Below are positions 1 through 10,282 of a stretch of DNA of 64,000 nt, piece by piece. This DNA is from Verrucomicrobiales bacterium (GTDB lineage Bacteria; Verrucomicrobiota; Verrucomicrobiia; Limisphaerales; J093). Position 1 is the stretch's first letter. Each line of letters starts with the position of its first letter. The DNA is taken from positions 124,001 to 188,000 of the forward strand of contig JACKPV010000029.1 in the NCBI GenBank assembly GCA_024233305.1, read 5' to 3'. The translations under genes and the position numbers were made by a program. The notes beneath the pieces were generated by a model, which worked only from the letters and a program-made list of their open reading frames with translations, made no database searches and was not told the origin of the DNA.

Positions 1-2
1 GC

Positions 3-3000
3 GCGCGTCCGGACCGGACTGCATTCACGGGTGCGCGCCAGCTTGCGGGGTCGACCGGGCGCGCTTCGCGGTTTCCGGTGCGCCTCCGTTCGGAGACTTT
101 CGCCGGCGCCGGCGCGCTCGGCGCAAACCTGGCCCGCATCGCCCACGCCCACGCCAAGACCGGGAACGAGCTGGTGCATGCTCTCCTCCAGTTCGCCGCC
201 CTGCCGGACGACGCCGGGCGGTCCCGGCTCGCCGCCCTGGGAGTCCGACTCGGAGGCTACGTTCCCGAGCGATCCTGCTTCGCCGGTGTTCCGGCGGGCA
301 TCGACGCCGCGCGGCTGGCGGAGGAAGGCGTGGTCTGGCTTGGCGCCGTGTATCCGTTCGACAAACTACCGGAACGGCTTTGGCAGGGGCAGCCGGGAAC
401 CTGGGCACTGACCCGCGAGGGAGGGGTGCGGTTACGCGTCCGTTTCTTCGCTGACATCAGTCCGGACACAGCCGGGGCGGTGCTCGAGCGGATGGCGGCG
501 TCCGACATACGGCAGGTGCCCGGTTCCGACCAGTTCGAGGCGGTCCTCCCGACGGATGCGATTCGCGCGCTGGCGGCGGAAGATGCCGTGCGCTGGATCG
601 AGGAAATCCCACCGCCCGCCGTGCCATTGCTGGACGGCGCCCGGGCCAATGCCCGGGTCAACGGGCTCGAAGCGGAGCCCTACGCACTGGATGGTACCGG
701 CGTTACGGTCGGCGTTTGGGATGTGGGCGTGGTGGACGCGAGGCATGTGGGGTTTGGCGGTCGGGTCACGGTGACGGAACCGGACACGTGGGTGGAGACC
801 CAGGACCACGCCACCCATGTGGCGGGCATCGTGGCCGGGAGCGGCGCCGGCAGCGAAGCCGTGGGCGGAACGCCGCTGCAATGGCGGGGCATCGCGCCCG
901 GGGCCGCCGTGGTCACCTATCACTTTACGGACGAGATCGAGGAGATCGTCCAGGCCAACCAGGCTTACGGCATGGCCGTTTCCCAGAACTCATGGGGCTT
1001 CCGTATCAGCCCCATCCTCGGCAACTGCGGTCTTTTCGGGGATTACTCGAACGAGTCACCCGACTACGACCGGCTGACCCGGGGCGCACCGGACGAGGGG
1101 CGGATCAACGTGGTGTTCGCCGCCGGCAATGCGCGCGGTCCGAAAGCCCCGCTCTGCCCCGGGGGGCCCTACGGCAACATCGGCCCGCCGTCGACGGCCA
1201 AGAACATCATCGTCGTGGGGGCCATCAATTCGGACGACAGCAGCATGACGGTCTTCAGCAGTTGGGGGCCGACAGATGACGGCCGGTTGAAGCCGGACTT
1301 GGTGGCGCCCGGTTCGCAGACCAACGGCGACGAGGGAATCACCTCGACCGTCCTGGACAACGGCTACCGGGCGATGGAGGGAACCTCGATGGCGGCGCCG
1401 GTGGTCACGGGGGCGGCGGCGCTGCTGGTGCAGAACTACCGCCGGTTGTACGCCGGCCAGGAACCGCACCCGGCGCTGGTCAAGGCTCTGTTGCTGCACA
1501 GCGCGCTGGACCTGGACAGCGGGCTCGACGGGTTGCATCCCGGTCCCGACTACGCCTCGGGCTACGGCCGGCTGCAAGTGCAGGAGGCGGTGGACCTGCT
1601 GAACCAGCAGGCCTTTCTGCTGGGGCGCGCAGCGCAGGACGAGGAAGCGGTTTTTGTCTGCTCGTTGCCCGAGGGGATGAGCGGCGTGCGCTTCACGCTC
1701 GTCTGGCAGGACGCGCCCGGCCTCGAGAATGCCGCGCAGGCCCTGGTGAACGACCTCGACCTGATCGTCATCGATCCCAACGGCGAACGTCACTACCCTT
1801 GGACATTGGATCCGGCAAATCCGTCGGCGCCGGCCACCCGTGACCGAGCGGACCGGCTGAACGTGGTGGAACAGGTCCTCCTAGCGGACGCGGCCGCGGG
1901 CGGGGACTGGCAGATCCGCGTGCGGGGGCATTCGGTGCCCGCGGGGCCGCAGGCTTTCGCGCTGGTTTTCCCGCCCGGCACGATCCCGGCGCCGGCGTTG
2001 TTCGACCTCGAGTCGGCGACGTTCGACGACACGGCGGCCGGCAACGGCAACGGTTTCCTGGATCCCGGCGAGACCATCGAGGAATCGATTGTCCTGCGTC
2101 ACCGGGACGGGCCCGCCATGGACGGAATCACCGCCCGACTCCAGGTCGACTCCCCCGCTGTCACGCTTCTGGCGGCGGATTCCGAGTATCCGGCATTCGT
2201 TCCGGGCGAGTCGGCGGCCAACCTGCAGCCCTATCTCTATCGGCTGGCGAAGGACCTGCCGTGCGGGACCTTGCTCACCTTCCGGCAGGAAGTCGAGATG
2301 GCCACCGGCTATCGTCTGACCAATTACTTCACCCGGGTCGTGGGTTCATTGGGCACGACCAACGTCGCCACCCGCGTTTTCGCCAGCGAGGCTCCCCCCG
2401 CCACAATCCCGGATGCCGGCACCCTCTCCAGCGAACTTCTGGTGACCCAAACCGGGGTCGTTGACGATGTGAACGTCGCGGTCCGGATCGATCACCCGTG
2501 GGCGGGGGATCTGCAGATCGACCTGATCCACCCGGATGGCGTCGCCGTCACGCTGCTGCAGGTCGACGAAGCCGTTGATCGCGATCTCGGTCGGGGGGGG
2601 TGCGATGCGGCCGGGGAACACACGGTGTTCGATGATGCGGCGGACGACCGCATCCTGGACGCTGTTTCGCCCTCGATCGGCGTGTTCCATCCCGCCGCGC
2701 CGCTGGCCGCCTTGAACGGCAAGCCGCTCGAAGGACGCTGGCGCCTGCGGATCCGCGATGCGCTGGCCCCGGACGAAGGCACCCTGCTTTGCTGGTCGAT
2801 GGAGGTGCGCTACCACCAGGATGGCCACACGTGTCTCGGTTTCAACCGGCCGCCGGTCGGCGTGCCGGGGCAGGCGTTGGTGGCGTTCGAGAACCCGGCG
2901 TTGCTGGAACTCGAAGCCAGCGATCCGGATGAAGATCCCTTCGCGTTCGCGCTGGGAACGCCCCCCGAGCACGGCACTCTCACCGATTTCGACCCGGATA

Positions 3001-6000
3001 CCGGGCACGTGGTCTACACCCCCGAGCCGGGCTACAGCGGTCCCGACGCCTTCACCTACACCGCCGCCGATGCGTGGGATCAAAGCGCGGAAACAACCTT
3101 CGTTCTCCAGGTCGACGAACCGCGTGCCGAACTGGCCCTGACCAAGACCGCGAGTCTTGGTCAGCTGGCGCCGGGCGCCACGTTCACCTACACGCTCACC
3201 GTCACCAACGCCGGCCCGAATCCGGCCACGGGCGTCGAACTCACCGATCCCGCCCCCGAAGGCCTGGTCTGGCTGGGCGTCGAAGCCACCCAAGGGCAAG
3301 CCCGCATCGAAGCGGAGGCCGTCCAGGCGGAGATCGATCGGCTCGAGGTCGGCGCCACCGCCACCATAACCCTCCAGGCGCGGGCGGACGCGATCGGCAG
3401 CCCGGCCAACGTGGCGGCGGTAACGGCGAACGAAAACGACACCCATCTGGATGACAACGAGGCGACCGCCATGGTGGAGGTCAACCACGAGGTCGATCTG
3501 GCCGTCAGCCAGCAGTTGGTCAGCGCAGGCGCGTTCCTCGGCCAACCTTGGGAACTCGAACTCACCGTCGAAAATCTGGGCGATCTTCCGGCCCACGACG
3601 TTCGTCTCATCGACCTGCTCCCCGACGGAACGCATTTGGCCGCCGGAAGCAGCGTCGAGGATCCGCCGGGCGTGGTCAGCTGGACCATCGACGTGCTGGA
3701 GCCCGGCGCGCGGCACACGGAGTTGATCGGCTTGGTGGCCGATGCGGAGGGCACGGTGACCAACGTCGTGCAGGTGAGCGCGTACGAATTCGATTTCACC
3801 CCGGACAACAACCGGTCGGAAATCGAGGTCCCGGTGATCCCGGCGGCCGACTTGCAGGTGGTCGCAACGGCGTCGCCCGATCCCCTGCCGTTGGGCGAGG
3901 CACTCTTCTACGAGGTGGCGGTGACCAACGCCGGGCCGAACCCCGCCACCGCCATCGTCCTTCAGGTTGTGCTTCCGGCGGATGTGGCGGTGGAATCCGT
4001 CGAGCCCGAACTGCCTCTTGAACGCGATGACCAGGGGCTGGTCAGCCTCGCGCTCGGGCAGCTCCCGGCCGCTTCCGGGATCGAAATCCTGCTTGGGGTG
4101 CGGCCCGTCGATTTCGGCCCCATGCCGCACCAGGTCGCGGTCGCCGCCGCCGAGTTCGACCCGGTTCCCGAGCCGAACACGGTCGCCTGGGAAACCCTGG
4201 TGCTGCCGGTCGCCGATCTTGCCCTGCTCGGGCCGGCGACGAGCGAAGCCGCGGCGGTGGGACATCCGGTCCAAGTGATCCTGACGGTTACCAATCAGGG
4301 GCCCCACCGCGCGATTGAGGCGCGCATTGAAAGCGCCCTCCCGGAGGGATTCACGCTGGTGTCCGCCGTGGCGTCGTCGGGGGACGCGGAGACGGACGCC
4401 GAGGGCGGGTCGGTGACCGCCCGGTTGGGGGATCTGGAACCGGCCGAAGTCCGCACGCTGACGCTGACGTTGCTGCCGGAAGTCGAGGGTGAAGTGAGCA
4501 GCGCGGCTACGGCCACTTCCACCTCCTTGGATCCCGTGGCCGAAGACAACGCGATCCAGTGGAGCGTCCCGGTTCGGGGAGCGGCCGACTTGGGCATCCT
4601 GCCCCGATTCGATCCATCGCCGGCGCTGCTCGCCCAACCGACGATGCTGGTGCTTTCGGTCACCAACGCGGGGCCGTCCGAGGCCCGGAACGTCGAGCTG
4701 TTCGGTTCGGTTACCGGCAGCTGGGACGCCCTGCCGGTCGAGTGGCCGGACGCTTCCCTGACGTGGGATGAGGCGGGCGAGTTCACGATTCAAATCGATG
4801 GGATCGAGCCGGGCGGTCTTCGCTCGCTTGCTCTTCCGCTCAGTATCACCGACCAGGAACGCCTCAGTGCCACGGTGGAAGTGCGTTCGGACAGTGCCGA
4901 CATCCTGCCGATGGACAACGTGGCCCAAGCCCTGACCTACGTGGTGCCGAACGCGGAACTGACCGTGACCGCCGCCCCGGTGCCGTCGGAAGCGCACCTG
5001 GGCGAGACCGTGAGCTACACCCTCACCGTCACGAACGTCGGTCCGCACGCGGCGCCGGCCGTCACGCTGACCGACTTCCTTCCCCCGGACGCGGAACTGC
5101 TCTCCGTAACCCCCGCGTCCGTTGCCTTCGGACCGGGTGAGGACGTTCTGACGGTCGAACTCGGGGACCTGGCGCCGGACGAAAGCGCGTTGGTGGAAAT
5201 CGAATTGCTCCCCCACGCAACTGGCCCGTTCACCAACGCGGTGACGGTGGCTTCCGGAGCCGGTGAACTCGATCTGAGCGACAACACGCTGGCCCTGGTC
5301 ACCACCATGCTTCCGTCGGCGGACGTCGCCGCGGGCCTCGAACCGCCGGTTGGTCCGATCGCGCTGGGCCGGGAGTTTCTGTTCGAGCTGACGGTCACCA
5401 ACCTGGGCCCCGGTGCGCTCACGGACTTGCGGTTGACCCACGATGCCCCGCCGGGCGTCCGCATCCTTGATGCCGTCCCCACTCGCGGGGAGGTTTCGGT
5501 GGTCGGTTCGGAAGTCGTCCTGACCCTGGACGCCCTCGAGGTCGGGGCGGAGGCACGCGTTGCCGTAACGGCGGTCGCGGAGGCGCTCGGACCGGCCATG
5601 CTCGCGGTCACGGGGGTGGCGGCCGAGTTCGATCCCTTCCCGGAGAACAATGCCACCGGTTCCGGGATCGAAGTGCTCCCGGAAACGGACCTGCAACTGG
5701 CGGCCACCGCCGAGCCGGCGGAAGTGTCGCACGGGCAGTCCGCCTTTCTGCTCCTTTCCCTCACCAACGCCGGGCCGCAGACCGCCGGGGAAGTGCGACT
5801 GCTGGGCGAACTCTCTCCGGGAATCGAAATCGAGGCGATGGAGGCGGACGCGGGCAGTTGGAGCGCCGAGGGACCGATGATCGAACTCAAGGCCGGCTCG
5901 CTGGCTCCGGGCGAGGGCCTCGCCGCCCGGATCACGTTGCGAACCCTGGCGCCGGGCACGCTTACCAACCGGTTCACCGCCATCTCCGCCGGGGTGGATC

Positions 6001-8828
6001 TGCAGCCGGATGACAACACGGTCGAAGTGGTGGTCGTGGCGCAATCGCGGGTGGATCTCGCCCTGTCGGGGGTGGCGACCCCGCTTCCCGCCGGCCTCGA
6101 TCGCCCGGTGGTGTTCACTTTGAGTGTGACCAACCAGGGACCCAGCGTTGCTGGCGCGGTTCGCGTGGATGGACTGGTGACTGCCGCGGGCGCCCTGGTT
6201 TCCGTTGTCCCGCAGCAGGGCACGGCAACGGTGGACGGCTCAAGCTTCACGTGGGAGGCGGGAGAACTTCCTCCCGGCGGCTTGATTCTCGCGGACGTCG
6301 AGATTCTGCCCGTCGAACTGGGAACCATCGGGGTCGAGGCCGATGTCACCACGCCGGAGACCGAAATCGTTCCGGAGGACAATTCGTTCGTCTCCAGCGT
6401 TCCGGTCGTCGAGGATGCCGACCTCGCCCTCGAACTGGTCGTGCCGGCGGCATTCGTCCTGCTGGACGAGGAACTGGCCGGCACCGTGCTGGTCACCAAC
6501 CTCGGCCCGTCCGTCGCGACCGGGGTTACCCTGAGCGGCTTTTGGGATCCGGGGCTGGAACTGGTTTCCGCGACCACCACCGAAGGCCCGCTGCAACTGG
6601 ATGGAGCCGGGTTGGAGGTCGGCCTGGCGGATTTTGCGCCTGGAGAAGGCACGGAAGTCTCCTTCGTAGTGCGGGGAGTGCTGGCCGGCGCGGCGGAGAT
6701 CGCCTTTTCCGCCACCGCCGCCCAGGCCGAACCCACGCCGGACAACAACCGCGGCCGGATCGGTATCCCGGTGCTCCGCCATGTCGAACTGGCCCTCGAG
6801 GCCTCGTCCGCCCCTCCTTCGGTTTGGGAAGGCGATCCCCTGGCCCTGACCCTGGCAGTCACCAACCGCGGACCCCACCCGGCCACCGGCGTTCTGCTGA
6901 CCAATGCCGCGCCCCTCGGCCTGTCCTTCTCGACGGTCAGCACTGAAGTGGGCGAGGCTGTCGTCGGGGAGGCCGGCTTGCGCTGGGAAATTCCCGCACT
7001 CGAAGCCGGTGAAGGCGCGTTGCTCTCCCTGGAGGCGGTGAGCGGTCCTCCCCGATCAGCAACCAACCGGTTCACAGTCGTCAGCGCGGATTTCGACTCC
7101 GACCCGGCCGACAACACGCTGGAACTGGTCACCGAGATTCTCGCTGCGGCAGACCTGTCAGTGCGCTCCCCGGCACTTCCCATCCAGGTCCACGCCGGGC
7201 AGAACTTCAGCTATCCGCTGGTGGTCACCAACGGCGGCCCTTCGACGGCCACCGCGATCCGCGTCACGCAGACCTTGCCGGCCTCATTCCTCCTCCCGAT
7301 GGAAGGGAATCCGGACGCCTTCTGGGAGTTGTCGGAGGACCGCTTGGTGGGCCAGGTCGCCCGCCTGGATCCCGGAACGGCCCTGGAATTGACCACGACC
7401 CTGAAGCCGATGGAGGCAGGCGTTTTCTCGGTTCCGATCGTGATTGCCGCCGTCGAAGGGGATCCGGTTTCGGCGGACAACCAGACCGGGCTGGACGTTG
7501 AAGTCCTGCCCGCCGCGGACCTCGGAGTGCGACTCATCACGCCGGGAACCGTGGTGCCGCTGGGCGAAACGATGGAGTTCACCCTCGTCGCCACCAACCA
7601 GGGGCCCAGCATTGCGACCGGCGTGACCCTCACCCACCCGTTGCCGACCGGATCCCGGGTCGCCGCCGCAGAGGCCGCGAAGGGAACGGTCGATACCACC
7701 AATCCAGCAAGCTTGGTCTGGCAAATCGAGGCGCTGGACGCCGGCGAGCAAGCGGGGATGACCGTGCAAGTGGACGAACTGCCGCGTGGCGAGTTTGTCC
7801 TGGCGGCGGAAATCACGGCGACCGAGACCGACCTGAACCTGGCGAACAACGTCGCCGAGAGCGTGCACCGTGCCTATCCGGGTGCCGACCTGTCGGTTGT
7901 CTTCTCCACCGTGCCCAAGTCCCTGGCGGTTGGCGACGAGTTCTTCTACGCCGCCGAGGTGATCAACGTGGGGCCGGGCACGGCGGCCGCGGTGATCGTC
8001 CGCTTCGCTCTGCCGGACGACCTCGAACTGGTCGAGGTGCAGGAGCCCGCCGAGGTGCTGGAATCCGGCCCGGGGGAGATCGTCCTCGGCCTGGGCGATC
8101 TCGAGCCGGAAACGTCGGTCTACGGCGTGCTCGGGGTACGCGCGCTCAGCCCGGGGAGCTTTGCCGCGACGGTGCAAGCGGCCGCCGAGGTATTCGATCC
8201 CACTCCCGAAGACCTCGTCGCAGAGATCGCCGCAACCATCTACGAGCCGGCCGTGCTCGCGATAAGCAACCAGGCCGCCCCCGCATCCGTGTTCATGGGC
8301 AACTCGTTCACAAACACGGTCCTCCTCTCCAACCCCGGAGATACGCCGTCCCCGGAGACCGCCCTGTTGGCCGCGTTTTCCACCAATGTGGAAATCCTGA
8401 CCGCCGAAGCGACCCGCGGGAACATCCGCATCTCAGGGGTGGGAGTCGTCGGCAACTTTGGCACGGTGGCGCCGCAGGAGACCATCACGGTCGTGATCGT
8501 GAGCCGTGCGTCCACCGCGGGAACGGCCGTTTGCCAGGCAACCGCCGTTTCCCCCGCGTTGCCGGCGGAGGATCCCTTTCCCAGTCAGCGCGCCACGGTC
8601 GTCGTCCTGGACCGACCCCAAATCCAGGCCGTGCTGTCGGAGACGCGGTTCATTCTCGTCTGGCCCGCCAACGCGGAAGGATACCTCCTCGAGTCCGCCG
8701 AGGACCTGGCGGGGGGAGACTGGACTCCCGTGCGGAACACCCCGGTGCAGGTCGACGACCACTTCGAGGTCGAGTTGAAGCCGGCGGTTTCCCAACGGTT
8801 CTTCCGGCTCCAGAAGCCGGTGCCCTAA
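3..8828 (+). CDS. Giant secreted subtilisin-like protease with DUF11 repeats (5' partial)
   Basis: The frame is open to the left window edge, and the first in-window start, a GTG at 78, lacks a signal peptide, so the true start is probably upstream. Numbering from that GTG, the S8 triad is visible as D215 (VWDVG), H244 (DHATHVAG) and S437 (GTSMAAP), with oxyanion N351. A P/Homo-B-like domain lies at about 767-911 and a cadherin-like/Big_9 module at about 920-1015. About 15 DUF11-type repeats of roughly 120 residues follow, each with an LTVTN.GP-like core. The last 75 residues form a W...FFRL module shared in style with the secreted protein at 27231-31019. Known subtilases of this build are exported endopeptidases; the repeats suggest a long stalk or adhesive arm. 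Substrate is unknown. Its TAA stop overlaps the TAG stop of the convergent cardiolipin synthase gene. Confidence 0.9.
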   Translation, partial: ARPDRTAFTGARQLAGSTGRASRFPVRLRSETFAGAGALGANLARIAHAHAKTGNELVHALLQFAALPDDAGRSRLAALGVRLGGYVPERSCFAGVPAGIDAARLAEEGVVWLGAVYPFDKLPERLWQGQPGTWALTREGGVRLRVRFFADISPDTAGAVLERMAASDIRQVPGSDQFEAVLPTDAIRALAAEDAVRWIEEIPPPAVPLLDGARANARVNGLEAEPYALDGTGVTVGVWDVGVVDARHVGFGGRVTVTEPDTWVETQDHATHVAGIVAGSGAGSEAVGGTPLQWRGIAPGAAVVTYHFTDEIEEIVQANQAYGMAVSQNSWGFRISPILGNCGLFGDYSNESPDYDRLTRGAPDEGRINVVFAAGNARGPKAPLCPGGPYGNIGPPSTAKNIIVVGAINSDDSSMTVFSSWGPTDDGRLKPDLVAPGSQTNGDEGITSTVLDNGYRAMEGTSMAAPVVTGAAALLVQNYRRLYAGQEPHPALVKALLLHSALDLDSGLDGLHPGPDYASGYGRLQVQEAVDLLNQQAFLLGRAAQDEEAVFVCSLPEGMSGVRFTLVWQDAPGLENAAQALVNDLDLIVIDPNGERHYPWTLDPANPSAPATRDRADRLNVVEQVLLADAAAGGDWQIRVRGHSVPAGPQAFALVFPPGTIPAPALFDLESATFDDTAAGNGNGFLDPGETIEESIVLRHRDGPAMDGITARLQVDSPAVTLLAADSEYPAFVPGESAANLQPYLYRLAKDLPCGTLLTFRQEVEMATGYRLTNYFTRVVGSLGTTNVATRVFASEAPPATIPDAGTLSSELLVTQTGVVDDVNVAVRIDHPWAGDLQIDLIHPDGVAVTLLQVDEAVDRDLGRGGCDAAGEHTVFDDAADDRILDAVSPSIGVFHPAAPLAALNGKPLEGRWRLRIRDALAPDEGTLLCWSMEVRYHQDGHTCLGFNRPPVGVPGQALVAFENPALLELEASDPDEDPFAFALGTPPEHGTLTDFDPDTGHVVYTPEPGYSGPDAFTYTAADAWDQSAETTFVLQVDEPRAELALTKTASLGQLAPGATFTYTLTVTNAGPNPATGVELTDPAPEGLVWLGVEATQGQARIEAEAVQAEIDRLEVGATATITLQARADAIGSPANVAAVTANENDTHLDDNEATAMVEVNHEVDLAVSQQLVSAGAFLGQPWELELTVENLGDLPAHDVRLIDLLPDGTHLAAGSSVEDPPGVVSWTIDVLEPGARHTELIGLVADAEGTVTNVVQVSAYEFDFTPDNNRSEIEVPVIPAADLQVVATASPDPLPLGEALFYEVAVTNAGPNPATAIVLQVVLPADVAVESVEPELPLERDDQGLVSLALGQLPAASGIEILLGVRPVDFGPMPHQVAVAAAEFDPVPEPNTVAWETLVLPVADLALLGPATSEAAAVGHPVQVILTVTNQGPHRAIEARIESALPEGFTLVSAVASSGDAETDAEGGSVTARLGDLEPAEVRTLTLTLLPEVEGEVSSAATATSTSLDPVAEDNAIQWSVPVRGAADLGILPRFDPSPALLAQPTMLVLSVTNAGPSEARNVELFGSVTGSWDALPVEWPDASLTWDEAGEFTIQIDGIEPGGLRSLALPLSITDQERLSATVEVRSDSADILPMDNVAQALTYVVPNAELTVTAAPVPSEAHLGETVSYTLTVTNVGPHAAPAVTLTDFLPPDAELLSVTPASVAFGPGEDVLTVELGDLAPDESALVEIELLPHATGPFTNAVTVASGAGELDLSDNTLALVTTMLPSADVAAGLEPPVGPIALGREFLFELTVTNLGPGALTDLRLTHDAPPGVRILDAVPTRGEVSVVGSEVVLTLDALEVGAEARVAVTAVAEALGPAMLAVTGVAAEFDPFPENNATGSGIEVLPETDLQLAATAEPAEVSHGQSAFLLLSLTNAGPQTAGEVRLLGELSPGIEIEAMEADAGSWSAEGPMIELKAGSLAPGEGLAARITLRTLAPGTLTNRFTAISAGVDLQPDDNTVEVVVVAQSRVDLALSGVATPLPAGLDRPVVFTLSVTNQGPSVAGAVRVDGLVTAAGALVSVVPQQGTATVDGSSFTWEAGELPPGGLILADVEILPVELGTIGVEADVTTPETEIVPEDNSFVSSVPVVEDADLALELVVPAAFVLLDEELAGTVLVTNLGPSVATGVTLSGFWDPGLELVSATTTEGPLQLDGAGLEVGLADFAPGEGTEVSFVVRGVLAGAAEIAFSATAAQAEPTPDNNRGRIGIPVLRHVELALEASSAPPSVWEGDPLALTLAVTNRGPHPATGVLLTNAAPLGLSFSTVSTEVGEAVVGEAGLRWEIPALEAGEGALLSLEAVSGPPRSATNRFTVVSADFDSDPADNTLELVTEILAAADLSVRSPALPIQVHAGQNFSYPLVVTNGGPSTATAIRVTQTLPASFLLPMEGNPDAFWELSEDRLVGQVARLDPGTALELTTTLKPMEAGVFSVPIVIAAVEGDPVSADNQTGLDVEVLPAADLGVRLITPGTVVPLGETMEFTLVATNQGPSIATGVTLTHPLPTGSRVAAAEAAKGTVDTTNPASLVWQIEALDAGEQAGMTVQVDELPRGEFVLAAEITATETDLNLANNVAESVHRAYPGADLSVVFSTVPKSLAVGDEFFYAAEVINVGPGTAAAVIVRFALPDDLELVEVQEPAEVLESGPGEIVLGLGDLEPETSVYGVLGVRALSPGSFAATVQAAAEVFDPTPEDLVAEIAATIYEPAVLAISNQAAPASVFMGNSFTNTVLLSNPGDTPSPETALLAAFSTNVEILTAEATRGNIRISGVGVVGNFGTVAPQETITVVIVSRASTAGTAVCQATAVSPALPAEDPFPSQRATVVVLDRPQIQAVLSETRFILVWPANAEGYLLESAEDLAGGDWTPVRNTPVQVDDHFEVELKPAVSQRFFRLQKPVP
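3126..8608 (+). repeat. Tandem array of about 15 DUF11-type coding repeats
   Basis: Translation shows about 15 consecutive units of roughly 120 residues. Each opens with a (A/V)(D/E)L-type strand and carries a conserved VTN.GP turn about 30 residues in. The units are clearly homologous as protein but well diverged as DNA, so they are old duplications rather than a recent expansion. Unit 2 and the last unit are the most divergent. Confidence 0.85.
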
Positions 8829-10282
8829 AGGAACGGGGTGGCCAGCCGCGCAATGCCGTCGCGGAGGCGCGCCGGCAACGGCCGACGGTTCATTTCCGCC
8901 AACGAGGTCCGGCGGGCCCCGGCCTTGCGGGCGTCGAGAATGGCGTCCAGCCCGGCCGCCAACCCCCGCCCGTACACCTCGACGTTGAACTCGAAGTTCA
9001 GCCGGAGACTGCGCGGGTCGATGTTGCTCGATCCGATGAGGGCCCAGCATCCATCGACGAGGAGGATCTTCGTGTGGTCAAATGGCGGCGCGGTCAGCCA
9101 GATCTCGCAGCCCCACTGGAGCACCTGCCACCAATGCGCCATGGAGGCCCATTGCACGAACGGAAGATTGCTGCGCGAAGGAAGCAGAACCTCGACCGTC
9201 ACCCCCCGCAGGGCGGCGGTGTTCAGGGCCGCAACCATGGTGGCGTCGGGCAGAAAATAGGGGGTCGCCAGACGAATGCTGTGGCGCGCGGCGTTGATCG
9301 CGCCGTTCAAAGTGAGCCCCAACCGGTCCAGATCCTCGTCCGGACCATCCGTGATGCCGCGCGCAAGCAACTCCCCTGCATTCCCGAGTTCGGGAAACCA
9401 CGCGTCACCCCGCAGCCGTTCCCCGGTGCAGAACGCCCAGTCATCAACGAACGCTTCCTGGAGATGCGCCACCACCGGTCCTTCCACCCGAAAATGCACG
9501 TCCTGCACCGGGTAACGCGGGCGGGCCAGCAGCCGGTTGCCGTGGCGGATGTTCATGCCGCCGGTAAATCCCACGACCCCGTCCACCACCAGGATCTTAC
9601 GGTGACTGCGCAGGTTGAGCGCCGCCAACCGCAGCAGGATGAAGCGCGGCATGAAACGCGCGACCCGCACCCCTTCGCGACGAAGCCGGCCCAGGATGGA
9701 TGGAACGGAATACCGCGCCCCTGCATCGTCCACCAGCACCCGCACTGTCACCCCCCGACGGACGGCGGCGCCCAGCGCGGCAGCGAACTCCCGACCGGTC
9801 GGGTCGTTGTCGAAGATGTAGCTGGCCAGGCTGATCGAGCGCGTCGCCTGCCGGATGGCAGCGAGCATCTGCGGATAGGCCACGTCGCCGTTCACCAGCG
9901 GGCGGATCGCATTTCCGGGCAGCAGCCGACGTCCCGTAAGTTCCTCCCCCAGGCGTGCCAGGGGTTCGAGATGCCCGGCCTCGGGCGGCAGATCGCGCGC
10001 CACCGGCTCCAGCGGACAAAAGCCCGCCGGAGGGCGCGATACGTAGCGCTCGATGGTTGACCGCTCGGTGGCTGCCCGGCGTCGGATCCGGTTGATGCCC
10101 ACGAGCCCGTAAGCGAGCGCTCCGAGGCCGGGGGACATCCAGATGAAAGCGACCCAGAGCAAGGTGGCCCGGCTGTCGCGCTTGTACAAGACGGCGTGCA
10201 GCGAGGTCACCAGATTCAGCGTGAGCCATCCAGCGAGCCCCGTCACGTGCCAGATTCGTTCGTTGTCAATCCACGCCGTCAT
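8825..10282 (-). CDS. cls: Cardiolipin synthase, phospholipase D family
   Basis: The 485-residue product has two HKD phospholipase D motifs, HRKILVVD in the first half and HTKILLVD in the second, each followed by a GG/GS..N.D segment. This is the pattern of bacterial cardiolipin synthases, which join two phosphatidylglycerols into cardiolipin at the inner membrane. Two hydrophobic segments at the N-terminus fit the membrane anchor of the Cls family. I chose the ATG at 10282 because the N-terminal membrane segment begins right after it and a GAGG lies upstream. The open frame runs 82 codons further but that extension is arginine-rich and unlike a Cls N-terminus. The stop codon overlaps the stop of the convergent protease gene. 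Other PLD-type synthases are possible, but length and layout favour Cls. Confidence 0.9.
   Translation of the reverse strand: MTAWIDNERIWHVTGLAGWLTLNLVTSLHAVLYKRDSRATLLWVAFIWMSPGLGALAYGLVGINRIRRRAATERSTIERYVSRPPAGFCPLEPVARDLPPEAGHLEPLARLGEELTGRRLLPGNAIRPLVNGDVAYPQMLAAIRQATRSISLASYIFDNDPTGREFAAALGAAVRRGVTVRVLVDDAGARYSVPSILGRLRREGVRVARFMPRFILLRLAALNLRSHRKILVVDGVVGFTGGMNIRHGNRLLARPRYPVQDVHFRVEGPVVAHLQEAFVDDWAFCTGERLRGDAWFPELGNAGELLARGITDGPDEDLDRLGLTLNGAINAARHSIRLATPYFLPDATMVAALNTAALRGVTVEVLLPSRSNLPFVQWASMAHWWQVLQWGCEIWLTAPPFDHTKILLVDGCWALIGSSNIDPRSLRLNFEFNVEVYGRGLAAGLDAILDARKAGARRTSLAEMNRRPLPARLRDGIARLATPFL

Noticed and set aside
2346..6044. 1232-codon open frame antisense to the giant protease
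   Set aside because: It is an out-of-frame shadow of a high-GC repetitive gene; the product is Arg/Gly/His-rich with no domain pattern, while the plus-strand frame has clear family motifs.
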